Part shown: piece after piece, positions 1 to 34,959 of the stretch
Position numbering within the stretch: position 1 is the stretch's first letter
Layout: each line of letters opens with the position of its first letter
Translations under genes and position numbers: made by a program
Assembly (NCBI GenBank): GCA_039621445.1
Contig: CP154955.1
Coordinates: 30,635,471-30,699,470, forward strand
Source of the DNA: Euglena gracilis
Taxonomy: Eukaryota > Euglenida > Euglenophyceae > Euglenales
DNA length: 64,000 nucleotides
Reading direction: 5' to 3'
The notes under the pieces: generated by a model
What the model saw: only the letters and a program-made list of their open reading frames with translations
Databases searched by the model: none
Told to the model about the DNA's origin: nothing

Positions 1-196
1 AAATGCTCACAAAAACTCCTCATGATGCAATCAAATCAATGCCTTTCCCAAAATGCCCCAGTCAGCCCATTCTCACCCCATTTCTACCCATTTGATGGCC
101 CAAAGGCAGGAAACAGCATTACGTCCCGTTGCCGCCCAAGAGCCCTTTGGGTGGCTGGGAAAATAAACAAAAAAAATAAAAAAAATAAAATAAACA

Positions 197-262
197 AAAC
201 TCGTCGACGGGGTTCAACGTTGGAAAAAGGGCTGCTCACTGGACTCCCCAGGAGATGGGGTG
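197..262 (+). repeat. Dispersed repeat, copy 1 of 3
   Basis: The segment begins with AAAACTCGTCGACGGGG and continues to GGAAAAAGGGCTGCTCACTGG. Diverged copies stand at about 22431-22497 and 40021-40098, with the same order of motifs: AAAACTCGTTGATGGG, then GAAAAAG, then GCTGCTGGCTGG. In the last two the preceding motif CTGGCTGGACAG or CCGGCTGGACAG is also kept. This shows an interspersed repeat, probably mobile. No coding capacity is seen. Confidence 0.5.
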
Positions 263-1090
263 CCCTTCGATTTGAGCAACGTCCTGGTCCCCGCCAAAGC
301 TGGTCTGGCAGACGCCACAAATAAGCTTCTAAATGAATAACAAACGGATTGGGTTGAGGCAGCCGAAGGAAACAGCACTCACACCTCCCTCTTCAGCGGC
401 AAAAGCACAATGTCCATCGACTTCTGAAGGTCATCGAAACCCTGGGGAGAAATGGGAGGGCAGAGATTGCACATGGCCAAATGCAAATTGCTCCAGGAGG
501 CCAGGGGAGGCAAGATGCGTTGGGCAGCCGCCAATGATATAACAACAAGCAATAAGTTCCGCTGTCTGGGTCTTGCACCGCTGTTTGTGCATGAATATCA
601 ACGAGTCCGATAATTCCTTTCAACAACGCACTCACCGGAGGTAATTTCCACATCTTCAGCTTCACTTTGTTGAGGGGTTCTTCTTGGTTAGAAATACAGA
701 TCTATGTATTTTTAGACAAGCCAATTCTACACCCTGGGCCATAACAAGGGTAGCGGGGAAGAGGGGGAAGGTCAGAACCTTCTCCCCTGTGCAAAAAAAA
801 TTACGTCGCAAAGAGTCAGAAAATATTTTTGGCTCTGAAAGGATACCCAGAAATCGCGTATTCGCACACTTCAAGAAAAATTCTTGGGTTCCGGGCTTCT
901 CCCTCGGTCAAAAGGGAAGGGGTATGACCCCCTCCCCCCTACAAAACCAACCTTCACTTGAAACCCTGGCCATGGAGCCCCTTCCAAAATAAGGCTAATA
1001 AGGTCGGTTGCTGAAAATACCAAGGTCGGGTGTGTTCTTTCATTTTCCTGAAAAACCTCTCTCCTGCCCCCTCCCCCAGGAAACTGTCAC

Positions 1091-1169
1091 CTGACAGGTT
1101 GGCCGGTACCGGGGACCCTGACAACTTCCTATACTGACAGGGTGGCCAGTAACGGGGACCCTGACAGTT
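1091..1169. repeat. 43-bp tandem duplication
   Basis: Two adjacent copies of a unit beginning CTGACAGG(T/G)TGGCC and ending GGGGACCCTGACA are spaced 43 bp apart (starts at 1091 and 1134). They differ by a few substitutions. No coding meaning is evident. Confidence 0.6.
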
Positions 1170-2511
1170 TTCCGGGAGGGGGGAGGAGGTAATTTTTCAG
1201 ATTTGAGGTGGAAAAGCAGGATTCTCTCAATGAGAAAAAAATCAAAGTTACGTTTTTTTTGACAGATGAAGGATGGGTAAACTGCAAAATTAAATATTTC
1301 TAAAAATTCACGTATTTTTGGGAGCATTTGCACTGTTTTTTTAGGGTCTGGCTTTTTGGAACTTTCCAAAAAAGAGCCAAAAAAAAAACGTTATTTTGGA
1401 TTTAAAATTATTGGGGACCTTCTCTTTCAATTTTTGCTGAAAACTGGCAGGGGGGTTTTATTCTGGGGAGTTTTATTTTGGGGGGTCACCATGTTGCTTA
1501 CTTCAGAATCAGTCCTGGACTGTGCTATGATCAGCACCCTCCAAACCCTTGGGCAGAGCAGCTCAAAAATAAAACACACACATTCTGCGGAGATATTCAG
1601 CAAAAAGGGACCAGGGCAATCATCCGGAGGGGGGGGGCAGGTGTGCACCAAAGTAATGCTGTGCCCGGGACACACGCCTCTTGCGAGAGGTGGAAAGGGC
1701 CCAGACGTCCCTTGAGCTCGGCCAGCTGCGACGCCTGCAGTCGCCCGCTGCCATTGTCGATGCCCTGGCGAATGGGAGGGCGGCTGCCATCCGGGAGGAA
1801 AGAATCGCAGGGGCCTCTCTCCCCAGCCGATGGAGCGAACCTCCACATACGTCTGACCCTGGGCTTTTTCATAAAAAACCTGGGGGGGATCCACTAGCTG
1901 GCAATTTAAATGAAAAAAACAAAAGTTGGGGGGTCTGTGGGGTCGTCAGGAAAATATTCCTGTGCGCCGAGGTGGAAATGAGGTTTCTCTGGCGCCGAAG
2001 AGTATGTCCCACCCCCCCCCCCGGCGGCGGGGCTCGGCCGGACCCCCCCCCCCGGGGATCCACGACTAAAAAAACCCCTGTAGGGGGGTCCACTAGGACC
2101 CCCTGGGGGGGGGGGGTCGACTAGCATTTCCAACGGGGGTGCTGCAAAGCCTTAAGCTAAAACCCTGTCTGCCCCCAAAAAACGAACACCGTTTGTCTCT
2201 AATAGAAACTGTGATCAATATTGTGCTGCCAGTGCGGGATTGCTGGGTCAAAAAAAGGGGTTTTCACCAAACTGAGGAACTGAGGGTGTTCGTTGAGGGG
2301 ACAGAAACCGCCTCACGGTCGGAGGCCAAATAATAGGGCCCATTACCGTGGGCGGCAGTGCAAAATGCACCGGTGGAGTCCATTGGGACGGGGGTTGCCA
2401 TGGGGGTGGTATTGGGACAATGATCCAACAAGGTTCAGGTTTTCTTCAGTCGGTCAGCTGTCAATGGTCAGCTCGCCCACATCCGAGGAAGGAAAGCGCC
2501 GCTGGGGACAC

Positions 2512-25264
<22,753 letters not shown>

Positions 25265-26124
25265 GCGGTCCTGGACTGCCTGCGGCCAGGCCGATCCCCT
25301 CCCGGGGGGGGGGGGGGGGCACCACTGCGGGGGAGTTAGATCCCAGGAGTTTGGGGAGAATCTCCATTCTTGCTTTTGTACACAGAAGTTTAATTTGTTG
25401 AAGAAGTGCTCAAAAAATTTTAAAACAAACTCAAGAAAAAACGTCGGGTGGATTTTGAAACAGAACAGACAGCAAGCGGCTGAGCAACAGCGAGCAGCTG
25501 AAAGTCTGGTTGGTAGGTTTATTATAAATTTATTAAATTATAATAAAATTAAAATATAATTTAATTAAAATAATTAAAAATTTCAAAGACTTTCAGCAGC
25601 TCTTCGAAAATATTTTTTGGGGAAATTCAGACGTTGTTAAAATTGGCAGTTTTCTACATTTCATGATTTTCAAAAACTAAAACCTTTGGCAGGTATTCAA
25701 AAGTGAGATTTAAAAAAAAATATTAAAAAAAAAGCTTCCATTTTTTCACTTTTCTTATAAATCACCTTTGAAGTTGCCCACCTCGAATGCTGGCGGTTGG
25801 GATCCCCTACCACCTATCTCTAAATCAAAAGGCTTCCATTCATCCCCCCATTGCGCAGGCAGATGGGGGCAAAACCAAAGCCTTCATTGTGCCGATTCTC
25901 CACACGTGCATTGCAGGGGGGAAACTGTGTCCAACAGTGAAAACTGTCCCCATGACCTGCCCTCCACACCCTTGCCCCCCATGGCACTGTAACAACCCCC
26001 CCCCCCCCAGCCACCCCTTCACCCCTTGCAGTGCCGGGGCCGCAGCCTGCTCGCCATGACCCAAGGCTCTGTTGGCAGGCTGGTCCTTCGCCATCTCGGA
26101 ATGGGGGGGGGGGGGGGCAGTCAG
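25265..26124. other. Spacer between two minus-strand genes
   Basis: This spacer lies between the stop codon at 26125 and the proposed ATG at 25264. It holds AT-rich sequence (about 25500-25760), a poly-G run at 25305-25318 and a C-rich run near 25996. Immediately before the proposed start there is a CAG that could be a splice acceptor (exon from 25279), so an untranslated upstream exon is possible. No other gene is visible. Confidence 0.5.
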
Positions 26125-29100
26125 TCAGGTCCCATCCGTCCGGAGGGGGAATGGCGCTGGGTGGATCCCACCCGCCAGGACCTCATCAGGGACCCAGAGC
26201 ACTCGGCGGAGGAAGACTTGCTGCACCGGCAAAGAAAGTCGATACCGGCACCGCGGAGTTGAGCCGGGAGCAAGCACCTATAGTTGACCCCCAGATTTTC
26301 GCCATTTTCGGCCATTTTCGGCCATTTTCGGCCATTTTCGGCCATTTTCGGCCATTTTCGGCCATTTTCGGCCATTTTCGGCCATTTTTTCCTATAGGTG
26401 GGGAGTAAAGCTGCCTTAAAATTCTTTCACACCAACAATACATTTTGATCATTCAGTCAACATGAAAGCAGCCGTGACAAGCTAACGCATTCAAGGAGGT
26501 CCGTTTGGTATGGGGTGCTCGGGGATTAAAGAGGTCAAAGAGTTTTTTTGTTGCAATATGCAAATGCAAGGTTTTGGGAATAAGCTTCTTTTTTACTGCC
26601 AGAGAGGCTCTTGTCCACTTTGGTCTTTTTTTTGCTGGGGGTTTTTGGGACGCTTCATGAGAGTGGTTGGCACATGACATATTAACCACAATGGTGGATG
26701 GCAACACCAAAACTGGTGCTTTTCTCTTCAAGCCTCTTGGAGTGGATGCTTTTCACAAACAACTTCCCCTCACCTATTCCAACTTGATACCCCAAGCAAC
26801 ATTGTTTGATGGTGGCACTGTTATATCCCATCCACTTGTGTGCAATAAACCTAATGCAGGAATCACACCTTTAACATACTTTGCCTAATTGCACCTTGTC
26901 ACCACAATTTTCTGAAATGTCATCAAAACCATCGGCTTTGGCCCAAATAACCCATTCGGAGGTGGTTCGTTGAGTAGCATGTGCAAGCAAAGAAAAGCAA
27001 ACAAAAGCAAGCAAACATGTGATTGGTCCATAATGTTGAAATATTGACATCAAATGTGCTCACCCAATGTCTGCATCTTGTTCAACATCGCATCTCGCCC
27101 AGCATTTACATCTTGTCCAATATGCAGGCACTGGACAAGATGTAGAAACTGGACAAGATGCAAATGCTGTACAAGACTGGACAAGATGCAGATATTGGAC
27201 AAGATGCAGACGTTGTTCAAGATGCACTGGACACTGGAGAAGATACCACCATACAAGATGCAGAAATTGCTGATGCAATGGATGTAGATATCTTGTACAG
27301 CATCTGCATCTTGTCCAGTCTCTACATCTTGTCCAGTGTCTGCATCTTGTTCAGCATCTGCATCTTGTCTAGCATCTGCATCTCACACAGCATCTGCATC
27401 TTGTCCAGTGTCAACATCTTGTTCAGTGTGCATCTTGTTCAGCATCTGCATCCATTGCATCTTGTCCAATATCTGTAACCACTGCATCCACTGGCTCCCA
27501 ACCTAGCAAATGACCACAGAAACCCAAAAAAATGACCACAAAAAACCCAAAATTGACCGCAAAAGACCCCAAAAAACAATCAAAATGACCTAAAATTGCT
27601 TCAAAAAACCTAAACTTGCCCAAAAACGCCAACAATGTCCCCAAAATTGTGAAAAATAACCCAAAATCACCAAAATGGCGCAAAATGCCATAAAATGTGC
27701 TCATATTGACCCAAATTAGCCCAAAATTTGCCAAATCAGTGCAAAATATCCCCAAAATTAGCAACAATTGATCCAAAATGGCCAACATGGGAGTAATATT
27801 GGAAATTTGTGGAGGAATTATTCCAAAAATGGGTTTAATTCTTCAAAATATACAAAAAAAATTGCCAGCATCGCCCTTGTCACCAATTTTTTTCTGAAAT
27901 GCCATCAAAATATCAGCTTTGGCCCAAATAACCCTTTCGGAGGTGGTTCTTTGAGCAGCATGTGTTGCAGGGCCAGGCATAATAACAAAAGAAGAGAGGC
28001 TGCACAGAGACAAGCATCAGACGCACTGAAAATTGCCCCTCAGGGAAAAAGAAACTGTTAGGCAAAAAAAACTCAAAAAAAAATTGCAACAAATTTTTTC
28101 TCATTTTCGGCCATTTTCGGCCATTTTCGGCCATTTTCGGCCATTTTCGGCCATTTTCGGGACCCCCACCTATAGAGCCCAAAATTTCATTTTCGGCCAT
28201 TTTCGGCCATTTTCGGCCATTTTCGGCCATTTTCGGCCATTTTTACTATAGGTGCTTGGCCGGGAGCCCCGCACCCCAAGCATTTCGGCCGGTTCCGTGA
28301 GTGGTCGGGGCCGATCAGGTGGATGGGGATGGGGATCCTCGGGATCATGGAATGAGCCCCCTCCAACCCCTGAAGGGAAAGCCTGGTTGCCGCTTCAGGC
28401 TGGGGGCAGCGCTGGGCAGGGGGTCGGGGGACTGACCCGCGGCCGGCAGGTGGAGGGGCGGCGAGGGCTGCGGGATGCGGGGAACAGGTTTCTTTCCTCA
28501 GGTGGAGTCCCCCCACCCACGCAGCAGGGGGAGCGCAAACAAGTCCAAAATCCCCATTTGCCAAATTTGTTGGCATTTTCCAGAATCTCCCAGCACTCAG
28601 AACCGGATAATTTCCCCTGGACCGCTACTCAGAGCCCCCTGGCACGGGGCCCTCTACTCCCGAGGTTCAGCCCCATGGAGGGGTTCTAGTTAAAAAAAAA
28701 AAGGAAACCTGGCAGGCAAAAAAACCCAGGGGGTTGAGCTTGGCAACGACAGTTTTAAAGTCCCGCAATGGAGGTCAGAGTTCGGTCCTGCAACGCTCCC
28801 TGCCCATCACAGACGGCCATTTCCCCCTTGACATCCCACTTCCAAACCAACACCAACTCGAACACACAACCACCAGAACACACACCCACCCCACACGCGC
28901 ACGCAAGCATGCATGCCCGGGAGCACACACCGTGCGGCAGCCGGGGGTCGCCCGGCAGCCAGCCCCACACCGCCGGGGTAGCGGATGGCAGTGGTGCGTG
29001 GGCCCCTGCCGGCCGCTGCTGGCCACCGACCAGCAGAACGACTGCGCCGGGCTGGACAGGTGGTCACCCTTCATAGCCTGCAGCGGCGGGGCGGAGCACA

Positions 29101-29387
29101 CAGAAAGGGAACGGGGACAAATGTTGAAAAACTCACTCAGAAGCTATTAAAAACAACCACGGCAGCAGCAGCAGCAGCAGCAGCAACACATCCACCAATG
29201 GGCAGCGGAGTGGCCAAAAAGCACTGTGGGGCAATCTCCGGGAAGGGGGACCCTCCAACATGAACCAGGCCACCCAATCCTGACACCAATCCGGACACCT
29301 GAGCCGGGCTGCCGGGCGGGGTGATGCGGCGCGGGGACACGGCGCAGGTGGAGATGTAGATGGGGGCCAGCACTTGGGCGATGTGCA
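26125..29387 (-). CDS. Unrecognised gene, four 3' exons
   Basis: Exons 29299-29387, 28931-29051, 28275-28369 and 26125-26220 are each bounded by CAG acceptors and GT donors. Their phases fit consecutively and end in TGA at 26125. The first contains HIAQVLAPIYIST and CAVSPRRITPPGSPA. The second is hydrophobic then Pro-rich (AVVLLVGGQQ, WGWLPGDPRLPHG). The third is rich in His, Asp and Pro. The last reads QVFLRRVLWVPDEVLAGG. The first exon begins in phase 1, so at least one more 5' exon is needed; none could be fixed between 29388 and the thioesterase stop at 30310. I recognise no domain. The exon at 28931 has an alternative open frame, so that piece is less certain. Confidence 0.42.
26274..26401. 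mobile_element. CACCTATAG-bounded element with CGGCCATTTT array
   Basis: CACCTATAG at the left and CTATAGGTG at the right bracket about ten perfect copies of the 10-bp unit CGGCCATTTT. The same termini and the same unit recur at 28100-28254. Identical ends plus array suggest a mobile or gene-converting cassette rather than two independent microsatellites. Confidence 0.6.
27110..27475. repeat. 18-bp minisatellite in inverted orientation
   Basis: The left half (about 27125-27260) carries GGACAAGATGCAGA-type units. The right half (about 27295-27475) carries the reverse complement, GCATCTTGTCCAGTGTCT, with a period of 18 bp. Together they could form a long imperfect hairpin. Frames across it encode six-residue repeats and are not taken as genes. 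Confidence 0.8.
28100..28254. mobile_element. Second CACCTATAG / CGGCCATTTT cassette
   Basis: A block of CGGCCATTTT units (about 28104-28160) is followed by CACCTATAG at about 28167, a second block (28189-28244), and CTATAGGTG. The arrangement matches 26274-26401 but has an extra array outside the left terminus. It directly abuts the GC-rich exon at 28275-28369. Confidence 0.6.
29162..29187. repeat. GCA trinucleotide microsatellite
   Basis: About eight GCA units lie in the intron between the exons at 28931-29051 and 29299-29387. The poly-Leu/poly-Ala frames over it are not taken as coding. Confidence 0.85.
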
Positions 29388-30309
29388 CTGGGCTGGGGCC
29401 CCGCCCCTCCGTGAAGGACCCATCTGCGGAGGACGGGAGAGACCTGGGCGGCAGGCAGGGGACAGCTCAAAGACAAACAACGGGAAACAGCCTCGACGGA
29501 GTCGGCGAAGAAAGGAGGGACGTGAGTCCGTCCAATAACACGGAATCAAGACACAATCACTAATACCCAATTTGTTCCGAGTCGCTTTCCACGAACAGAG
29601 GCTACAACCCCCGCTGGTCCAACGACTACCGCCCCCCCACCCCGATCAGTGACCGGTGAGGAGAGTCATCGACCACAGGTTTCAGAAATTTACCTTTGAC
29701 TTGTGTGTCAAACGACCACCCTGGCCGTTGATTGCAGATAGATTGGTTGTTGACGTAAGTTGGTGGTTGTATGACAATGGAGGTGGTGGAAGCACATGCC
29801 GACCAGTGGTGCATGGAGGGATTATGTAGCACCCACACGAGGCCACACGAGGTGCAGCACACCTCTTCCAGGGTCAGAGCAGGAATCGTCCATGGACGGA
29901 ATGAAACCCTGGGAAGGGGAGAGTGGGTCGCCACTCATAAAAATGCGGGGGGTCGGAAAAGGAAACAAAATATCAACTGCAATTGGCTTCTGTCTGACAG
30001 AGCAGACAAACGAATCGAGAAGAAAGCAACCCATAAAACATAAATGTCCAACACGACTCCCTTTCAGCCAAGAGTTTGGGCAGACTATGAGCACCACAGC
30101 CCCTGGGGAAACCACGCTCTTTTCTGCAACGTCTGCCAGCAACTGGGAACTCCTCACAAGAAAGTTTGAGTGTGTTGGGAAACAAGTGCGTGGCCACCCA
30201 CAAATGCAGCGACCGAAGTCTGTGCAGAGGGCAGGTTAACAGGTGCGGCCCAATCAGGGGAGAGGCGTGTATTGCATTGGGCCAGCGGGCCAGTGGGCCA
30301 CGGTATGGG

Positions 30310-33300
30310 TCAGAGAGCCGATGGCAGGGATGACAGATCAGTGCTGAGGTACTGCAGCAGGGGGGCCGGGTCGTCGATCACATACTTGTGGCCGCCTGTG
30401 TGGCGAGGGGGGCTGGGCCTCCACCCACGTGACCTAGCCGGGGCGGAGAATATGGGAATTGATCCTGTCAGGGAATTAAAGAGAGGGTTCCGCTGGCCTG
30501 GGGAAATGAGTTGATCGGGGAAAGAATGCTGGTTGCCTGGACCTCCCGGGAGATAGGGTGCCCTCTGTGTTCGTCAGAGTGTATGCTCAAGAAAATGGTT
30601 TGCCTAATCTTGTAACCCAATGCCCACTGCATCACGATTGAAACAGAGCATTGGTGGTGATTTTCCTTGCAGCAATGTCTTGCGGAAAACTCATCTCCAT
30701 TCTGGAAAAGTGCAGAATGAGCCGGGGACCTGGGAACCAGTGCTCGGAGAACGCGGCGGTGGTGTGTTGGCGCCACGCCTGCAGTTGCTCCTGGTGGGTG
30801 GGGAGGGGGCGTGAAAGATTCTGCCACGACACGCAACACGGCTCTGCGGAAGGGTGCCGGTGGACAGTTTAGCTCCACCTGACACGGGATGACGGGCTAA
30901 CGAGGTCCATAACAACACAAAGGGAAGGGAGAGGAGGGCGGGCCTTGGTGTAGCGGGTGTCGTCGCTGCCCCCGCACGTCGCGATGGGGAACGGTAGGGG
31001 CTGAAGGTCCGAGGGGACGTAGGATTCAATCGCCTGTGGGTCGAGTGCGAGAGCTTCATGTCCGGAGCACTCAGAGAAACACACCTCGCTCACATGCATA
31101 GTGCCCTCCCCCAGGGGGCAGCCTTGGTGGTTGGGTGGGTACCCCCCTCCCCCTCCCCCGGTGCTAAACAATCCCTGTATGGGAAAGCCTGACCCGTCAG
31201 ACCCTTGACAGATGGCTTCCCAAATCTTATGGGGCCCAGGGGACCCACTTTTGGGAGGTCAGTTTTGAGGTTCCAAAATTTTTCTGACACTTCGCGCCAA
31301 AAACAGAGGGAAAAAATCCCAACCCACCTGACCCCTGGCGGATCCACCCATCCTGCCCCTCCCCCCTCCCCCTCCCGTGGCTCCAACCTGGGGAATGTGG
31401 AAAGAATTGCCGACGTAAAAAACTTCTGGTGACTGGCACAGGTATTCTCCCAAAAAAAAGGCAGGCAGGGGACGAAAAATATGTGGATAGAAACTGTCAG
31501 CAATTTTTAGGGGATCCAGGAACGCCTTTTCTCGTGAAACGTTTTCTACATATGGGGTGGTGAGCAATTGCTTGCTTTGACAGATGCCTACATTGCTGTT
31601 TGCCAACAAAAACCACCTGAATGAAAAGTGTGTGTGCCAAACTGGACACAAAACTCGAGGGGAGCAATCCTAGCTCACTGCAAGCGTGCCGAGCAGCCGG
31701 CAGCCATCATGGAAAAGGCGGCCCACCTGAAAGTCCACCTTCATTGTGGGATACACGAATTCCCTAACCTGGGGCATCTGGAGCATGGGGCCAGGGCTCC
31801 GCACGAGCTACTCAAAAAGGTTGCGGGATGGGATGGAGGGACTTGATGGGGAGGCTGTGGCATAATGAACGCCGAACAACCAACGGCCAACAACCAATGC
31901 CCTGGGGGGGTATGACAGTAACGGGGGGGGGGGGCTGGGCCCTCCGGCCTCCGGTCATCGGCCGCCCTGCAGGGGGTTGACACCGTAGCGCCGCTCAAAC
32001 GCCTGCCAGAACTGGGCCCCCTCCAGCCGGCTGAACGCCGTGGGGTCTACGTCCTCCTCCACCCTGGGCGGAGCCGAGCGCGCCTGAGGTATTGTGTGGC
32101 ATCCTTGGGCAACGTGCAGGCTTCTTCTGACCAACCCCGGGGGGAGGGGGTGCCTTGTGCTGGGGGGTGCCTGCCCAGGCACACCCCGCCCCGGGGGTCG
32201 GTTTTAGACCCCGGTGCATGCCGACCGAGCCAAATCTCCCTTGAAAAGCCAGGGTCATTTTCGGGCCCTGGCGCCTTCGGCACCAGGGGTGTGGTCAAAA
32301 GGGCCCTACCTACCTCCATAGCACTTGCCCATAGCATATGCCTTCCCGCAGCACCCCCCTCCGGACACAAAAAAAAGGAAAACAACAAAATGAGGTTCTT
32401 CATCATCATGAGGTTTTGCTGATTTCAGTTTGCGCCAAGGAAAAAAAAAATGAAGGTCGAATATAGAATATGAAAGACAATAAAAATTATTTGACATGAT
32501 ATATATGTATATGTACATATGAATATAATGCAATGGATGACTTTTCTTTCTTCACAGAATGGCTTTCCTTGATCCCCCCAGGGGTTTTGAGCCAGTAGCT
32601 TTCCAAATTTCTGCATGATGTGCTCAGGCAATTTTTGGAGAGGAGACAAATTCAGATTCAAACCACTGACGATTTCCTGGGGAGAAACCCCAGTGTAAAA
32701 TGTCATCAGAGTGCTTTTGCGCTTCTGTGGGTAATTTCGGAGTAAATGGGGGTGCCCCCCCTGAAGCCACCACAGACCACGCGACTGACGCTTTAATACA
32801 ACTACTCCAGTTTTCCAAGGCCCAAGCCTGTAATGCACACAGTGCTGCGGGGCCAAGAAAAAACAGACGAACATAAATGTAAAGTTGGACTCCGCAAAAA
32901 AATGCTGGTTGGAATGCAAAGGGGTGAGGGTTCCGGAGACCTTTTAAAGAAATGGGAGGGAGTGAGGGCCAGCTCCCAGCCAAGGCAATTCATTCCACCC
33001 CCACCCCAGCGGAGGGACAACGCCGCCTGCATCGCAAGGGGAGGGGCAGGGGGGCACCGGTGGAGGTGTGGCGCCCGGTTCGCAGACACGTACAACTTCA
33101 GAGGGGCCGGGAGGCCGCGGCGCCGCAGCACCGACGCCACCTCGTACGCCAGCCACGCCCCCATCGAGTGTCCGAACAGGGCGAAGGGCAACTCCCCGAA
33201 CAGCGGCGCCAGGGCATCCACCGCCTGCATGGCCCGGGAGAGTGGAGTGAGAGGTGCACCCAAGAGCTGGTTGTTCCACCATGGGGCGGAGAGAGTTGCA

Positions 33301-34959
33301 GGATCTAATATGTGCATGTGGGTCTGCATATGCGTGCACACGCGTCCGCAATGTGCACAATCGCACACAACACACATGCACGCACACATCTGCCCACCCA
33401 CGCAAACACACACAACACAACACAACTCATGTACGCACACCCAAACCCACGCCCGTGCGTGCAAGCACACACATGAACACACGTGCAAACACATGTCCAT
33501 GTGTGTGCACAGATGTAAACACACACACATGCACTTATGTAAACACACACACAGACTGACCGCATGTACGGGCATGCGGGAAAATTGCGGGGGAAATGCA
33601 GAGATTGCGGTTTTGGGAAATAGAACAGTTCTGCTGAAGGGACTTGGAAAAATTTCACAAATTTGGTGATTTTACAACATACGTGTGAGTTTTGAGTCGT
33701 CATTCACATTTTTACAACAAAAACATGATTGTAACTTTGTAATTCCAAAAGCATGATTGTAATTTTGGGGACGTTGTGATTCTGGAAATATGGACGAAAG
33801 ATCACTAGAAAAATCAAAAATGGTATAAAAAAAACGAAAAGTTTGGAAAGAGGTAAAGTCTGGTCCAGGATGCAAAAATTTTCTAAGTCGAAATTATTTA
33901 CCACCAGAAATTGGGAGAAAACCTAAGAAATTTCCAAAAATCACCAAATTTGCCAAAAATTTGGCAAATTTTGGAATGTTGTAACAGAATTACAAGAAAA
34001 GCACCTGGGTTCTCTTGTAAAACGTTCAAGGAATGGCCAAAACTCATCATTCGCCTTCCAGGTTCATGCGGAAGAATTGTGGAAAGGGAAAAAATTGCGG
34101 AAAGAACTGCGGACATTGCGGAAAATTGCGAAAAATTGCAGCTATCAAATCCCCCCTGCCATTCTCGGTCCCCCAGCAGGCCATTGATTAAGGGCTGATC
34201 TTGTTCCAAAGAAAAATCCCGAAAAATGGCCAGAATGGGCATATTTGGCAGTTTTGGGGGTCAAAAAATTATTCGGCGCTTCGTGCCAGTCACTGGAAAA
34301 AACTTTCCCACCCCCCGGGTCTGCTAGGAATTCCACTGGCCAAATTTGGACCAGCTGCAGTCCAGCCCCCATGTGGGGTACTGCGCTTAATAGACTGTCC
34401 CCCAGTGCCTTCGGCACCGGGAGGTGTGACCCCCGGGGGGGGCATCAAAAATGCCCAACCCCCCTGCCTGCACACAGCACCCCCTGGGAACTTGCAACCT
34501 TCCTTTGAAAGAAGCCTGGTGCGCGCACGTGTGCTTGTGTCTGTGTGTGGGTGGGTGGGTGGGTGAGTGGGTGTGGGTGGGTGGGGGTGGGGGTGGGTGG
34601 TGGGTTGCTGGATGTGTGGGTGGGTGTACAGGTCGGTGGGGGGAAAATGACACTGCAAAAAAAAACTGTGGTTTTTCAGTTGGGATGCTGGTTCAATTCA
34701 ATCGCCAAGACCCGGAACACCAACAACCCACCTGCGCCGCCAGGGCTTCCATCGAGGGGACCGCCGGCTCCGCGCTGCGGGTGTTGCGGCCCGGCAGCTC
34801 CACGGGCACCACGTCCACCCAGGCCGGCAGGCCCCGGGGCCAGCCCTGGAAAACGTGGGCCCCGGTGGCCATCGGCGGGAAGCAGAAGAGCCGCAGCCGC
34901 GGCGGGGCGGGCGGTGGTGTGGTGGGGCCGCGGCACACCCACGGCGTGGGCGTCGCCAT
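30310..34959 (-). CDS. Type II thioesterase (alpha/beta hydrolase), complete
   Basis: Exons 34732-34959, 33058-33224, 32063-31967, 31777-31727, 31033-30944, 30790-30730 and 30395-30310 join to exactly 260 codons (259 residues plus TGA), the usual size of this family. Landmarks in order: RLRLFCFPPMATG near residue 21 (strand 1 and oxyanion loop), VELPGRNTR, the nucleophile elbow FGHSMGAW with Ser96, FWQAFERRYG, GGSDD with Asp205, and FPGGHKYV with His234. The catalytic triad is complete. These enzymes act in trans on polyketide, non-ribosomal peptide or fatty-acid synthases, removing stalled or short acyl chains from the phosphopantetheine arm (family knowledge); no synthase is in the window. 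The ATG at 34959 follows a pyrimidine-rich CAG, so a 5' UTR intron is possible. Two donors look unusual: AAG|GC after 30944, and CAG|GG after 31967, where an in-phase GT 15 nt upstream is an alternative. Confidence 0.92.
32107..32300. mobile_element. hAT-like miniature element, incomplete copy
   Basis: It begins CAGGCTTCTTCTGACCAACC and runs parallel to the 18671-18941 element (GTGCCTTGTGC, then GACCGAGCCAAATCTCCC, then the GCGCCTTCGGC palindrome). No matching CCTG right end or target duplication is obvious, so its right border is approximate. It lies in intron 2 of the thioesterase gene. Confidence 0.55.
33305..33560. repeat. CA-rich degenerate microsatellite
   Basis: Interrupted CACA and ACACATGCA repeats lie in the first intron of the thioesterase gene. 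The reading frames over it on both strands are repeat artefacts. Confidence 0.8.

Larger units (their letters stand above)
1..2511. other. Left edge, no complete gene assigned
   Basis: This stretch lies downstream of the last exon seen of the minus-strand gene that runs leftwards out of the window, so it may be intron or 3' sequence of that gene. It holds a copy of a dispersed repeat near 197-262, a 43-bp tandem duplication at 1091-1169, and a C/G-rich inverted-repeat-like segment around 1860-2150 whose right end reads CCTTAAGCT, like the ends of the miniature elements elsewhere. Open frames here are short and overlap on both strands, with no recognisable domain. Confidence 0.5.
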
